NCBI RefSeq assembly: GCF_000284335.1
Contig: NC_017096.1
Span: forward strand, 1,364,001-1,428,000
DNA length: 64,000 nt
Source of the DNA: Caldisericum exile AZM16c01
GTDB lineage: Bacteria > Caldisericota > Caldisericia > Caldisericales > Caldisericaceae
Direction of reading: 5' to 3'
Under the pieces are notes generated by a model. It had not been told where the DNA came from and searched no databases. It saw nothing but the letters and a program-made list of their open reading frames with translations. The position numbers and the translations under genes are program-made. This document shows positions 61,795 to 64,000 of the stretch, in pieces (position 1 is the first letter of the stretch; each line of letters opens with the position of its first letter).

Positions 61795-63494
61795 TATCAC
61801 CAGGAACGGAAAAAATAGGCGAAATACTTGTAAAAAAGGGCCTCATAAGTCGTGAGACACTCGATAAATATCTTTCAGTTCAAAAGGTTACAAAAGAACC
61901 ACTCCTTAAAATATTAATGGATAATGGTGTAATTGATGAGGTGCAACAATCTCAACTTCTTGCAGAACAATGGGGATTTGATTTTGTTGACCTTGCAAAA
62001 TACCCAATTGAAAAAGAAATTCTAAGATACACAGATCCTGAAAAGGCAAAAATCTTTGGCTTTTTTGTGTTTAAGAAAGAAGGGCCTATCTACCATGTTG
62101 CAATCTCAGACCCCACCAATATCGACACAGTTGACTATGTAAGAGCAGTATATGGAATGAATGTGAAATTTTATGTAACACCAAAGAGTGCAATAATCCA
62201 AACAATCGAGAAATACTATGAACTCGAAAACGTAGTTAAAAAGGCGGAAGAGGAATTCACAGATGTTGAGGTAGTAGAAACAGTTGAAGAAAATGATCTT
62301 TCAAGATTAAGAATGCTTGGTGAAGATGCACCAGTTGTTAGGCTTGTTAACAGTATTATTTCGCAAGCAATTGTAGAAGGCGCATCTGATATTCATGTGG
62401 AACCAATGGAAGACTCGCTAAGAGTGCGCTATAGGATTGATGGTATCTTACATGAAAAGCAAAGATTACCAAAGAGAATCCAACCAGGAGTTATTGCAAG
62501 GCTAAAGATTATATCAAACATGGACATTGCAGAACGTAGACTTCCACAAGATGGACGTATTTCTTTAAAGTTTGAAGGGCGACCTGTCGATTTTCGTGTC
62601 TCATCGCTTCCTTCAATTTATGGTGAAAAAATCGTATTACGTATCCTTGATAAAACCTCATCAATTAAACCTTTGGAACAACTTGGATTTTCAGAAGAAA
62701 ACCTTAAAAAATTTGAAAAAATTATCACTCAGCCTTACGGAATGATTCTTATCTCAGGTCCAACGGGATCTGGTAAAACAACTACACTTTACTCAATTTT
62801 AAATAGATTGAACGCACCAACAAAAAATATAATAACTGTTGAGGACCCTGTAGAATACCAATTAAAAGGGATAAACCAGGTTCAGGTAAACGAAAAAGCA
62901 GGACTAACTTTTGCAAATGCACTCCGTTCAATTTTACGTCAAGACCCAAACATAATACTTATTGGGGAAATTCGAGATAGAGAAACAGCACAGATTGCAA
63001 TTGAGGCAGCGTTAACAGGACATTTGGTTTTATCAACAATCCATACTAATGATTCCGCATCAATTCCTACACGTCTCATTGATATGGGAATTGAGCCATT
63101 TTTAGTTGCATCATCTTTAATTGGCGCAACTGCGCAACGTCTTATAAGAAAAATTTGCCCCAAATGTAAAGAACCCCACACACCGTCAAAAGACGTCCTT
63201 GAACACCTTGGTTTTGAAGTTCATGAAGGAGTAAATTTTTACAAAGGGGCAGGTTGTGATTTTTGCAGTAACACTGGATACAAAGGGCGTGTTGCAATTT
63301 CAGAAATTTTACCTATTACACCCGAAATCCAACGACTCATTTTAAAACAAGCATCCTCAAAAGAAATCTTATCGGAAGCAAAAAGAATGGGTATGAAGAC
63401 ACTTCTCGACGATGCCTTAATGAAGGCAGCAGAAGGTATCACAACCCTTGAAGAAGTCATAAGAGTAGTCTCAACATTGGAGGTTGCAGAATGA
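61791..63494 (+). CDS. pilB: type IV pilus assembly/type II secretion ATPase PilB/GspE
   Basis: 567 aa. An N-terminal MshEN-like domain (residues 1-150: KIGEILVKKGLISRETLDKY, then LAEQWGFDFVDL), the AAA core with Walker A GPTGSGKTTTLYS, Asp box, Walker B LIGEIRDRETAQ, His box STIHTNDS, and a four-cysteine zinc site (CPKCKEPH, CDFCSNTGYKGR). It powers pilus extension or pseudopilus assembly at the inner membrane. Between a TPR gene and pilT, both overlapping by 4 nt. Confidence 0.94.
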   Translation: MISPGTEKIGEILVKKGLISRETLDKYLSVQKVTKEPLLKILMDNGVIDEVQQSQLLAEQWGFDFVDLAKYPIEKEILRYTDPEKAKIFGFFVFKKEGPIYHVAISDPTNIDTVDYVRAVYGMNVKFYVTPKSAIIQTIEKYYELENVVKKAEEEFTDVEVVETVEENDLSRLRMLGEDAPVVRLVNSIISQAIVEGASDIHVEPMEDSLRVRYRIDGILHEKQRLPKRIQPGVIARLKIISNMDIAERRLPQDGRISLKFEGRPVDFRVSSLPSIYGEKIVLRILDKTSSIKPLEQLGFSEENLKKFEKIITQPYGMILISGPTGSGKTTTLYSILNRLNAPTKNIITVEDPVEYQLKGINQVQVNEKAGLTFANALRSILRQDPNIILIGEIRDRETAQIAIEAALTGHLVLSTIHTNDSASIPTRLIDMGIEPFLVASSLIGATAQRLIRKICPKCKEPHTPSKDVLEHLGFEVHEGVNFYKGAGCDFCSNTGYKGRVAISEILPITPEIQRLILKQASSKEILSEAKRMGMKTLLDDALMKAAEGITTLEEVIRVVSTLEVAE

Positions 63495-64000
63495 TGAATA
63501 TTAATGAAATTCTAACACTTGCAGCTGACCATAAAGCATCTGATATACATTTAACGGTTGGACTTCCACCCGTTTTAAGGATAAACAAGGAACTTGTTTA
63601 TCTTGAAGCAGACCCCCTTACACCTGAAGATATTGCAGAAATGATGTATTCGATAATGACAGATAAACAAAAGGAACTCTTTAGGGAAAAACTTGAATAC
63701 GATTTTTCTTACGGCCTTAAAGGTCTTGCGCGTTTCAGAGTTAACGTATTCATGCAAAGAGGATCAGTTGCGGCAGCATTTAGAAGAATTCCTTTTGAAA
63801 TTCCGCCACTTGACTCACTTGGTGTCCCAAAGATTGCCCATAAAATAATTGAAGAAGAGCGAGGTTTCGTTCTTGTTACGGGTCCTACAGGGCATGGAAA
63901 ATCAACAACACTTGCGGCAATGATTGACGAAATAAATATGAAATTTTCAAAGCATATCGTGACCATTGAAGATCCAATTGAATACCTCTTTAGGCACAAG
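63491..64000 (+). CDS. pilT: type IV pilus retraction ATPase PilT (cut by window end)
   Basis: The first 170 codons only; the gene runs past the window. It begins with ATG in an ATGA overlap with pilB (a second ATG is at 63494). NINEILTLAADHKASDIHLT is the classic PilT start. Later are FRVNVFMQRGSVAAAFRRIP, Walker A GPTGHGKSTT and the Asp-box beginning VTIEDPIEYL. It drives pilus retraction. Its presence argues for true twitching-type pili rather than only type II secretion. Confidence 0.93.
   Translation, partial: MMNINEILTLAADHKASDIHLTVGLPPVLRINKELVYLEADPLTPEDIAEMMYSIMTDKQKELFREKLEYDFSYGLKGLARFRVNVFMQRGSVAAAFRRIPFEIPPLDSLGVPKIAHKIIEEERGFVLVTGPTGHGKSTTLAAMIDEINMKFSKHIVTIEDPIEYLFRHK

Overview
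The window is AT-rich, compact, gene-dense bacterial DNA. Genes are packed with ATGA overlaps, and promoters have clear TATAAT boxes. Gene content suggests an anaerobic, probably thermophilic heterotroph related to Thermotogota, Caldisericota or thermophilic Firmicutes: a glycerol/G3P operon with a DUF1667 protein, FeoAB, polyferredoxin, an encapsulated-ferritin-like protein, many radical SAM enzymes and type IV pilus ATPases. This placement is an inference from gene style. No rRNA, phage, transposase or CRISPR array was seen.

Layout. 40-7421 (+) is a nucleoside salvage operon: ribokinase, nucleoside hydrolase, BMP-family lipoprotein, ABC ATPase, two permeases and a second nucleoside hydrolase. 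7422-8061 is non-coding, with a cluster of palindromic repeats. 8062-11274 holds a geranylgeranyl-reductase-family flavoprotein and a degenerate SF1-helicase-like protein, convergent. 11338-13387 holds a DUF4143 ATPase remnant, then a SCIFF (ranthipeptide) precursor too short for routine ORF calling and its radical SAM maturase. 13394-18465 holds HIT, ClC, a start-less ORF, a NifX-like/PadR pair, and glycosyltransferase-PlsY. 18520-22335 holds a polyferredoxin fused to an exported domain, an EncFtn-like ferritin, an ATP-grasp ligase and an XRE/ImmA-like pair. pyrG follows.

23914-33268 (-) is one nine-gene operon: a four-component ABC importer, glpK, a G3P dehydrogenase-like flavoprotein, an FAD/NAD oxidoreductase, a DUF1667 protein and an SDR. 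It would import and oxidise glycerol or a glycerol compound. 33440-35033 (-) holds a second PlsY and a dehydrogenase-like protein. 35113-43276 (-) holds a complete ascorbate-type PTS (IIA, IIB, IIC), a Gfo/Idh dehydrogenase, HPr, EI, a PRD regulator and a DUF4388 protein.

43356-52347 (+, mostly) holds a glycosyltransferase, an adenosine-specific-kinase-family protein (-), a DcuC/YfcC carrier with an M14-like peptidase, a regulator/radical SAM/flippase-like operon, and gdhA. 52417-54988 (-) is feoA-feoB-dtxR behind a palindromic operator. 55146-64000 holds a pilin, a spherulin-4-like protein, an MTA/SAH deaminase, an FAH-family hydrolase, tRNA-Ala(CGC) (-), a TPR protein, pilB and a pilT cut off by the window end.

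Two themes cut across genes. Many first genes of transcription units have the -10 box only 4-8 nt from the start codon and no Shine-Dalgarno sequence, which predicts leaderless mRNAs. Downstream genes instead carry strong AAGGAGG sites. The most notable system is the SCIFF locus, whose precursor has lost one of the six family cysteines but keeps the Cys/Thr spacing used for cross-linking in the characterised family member.
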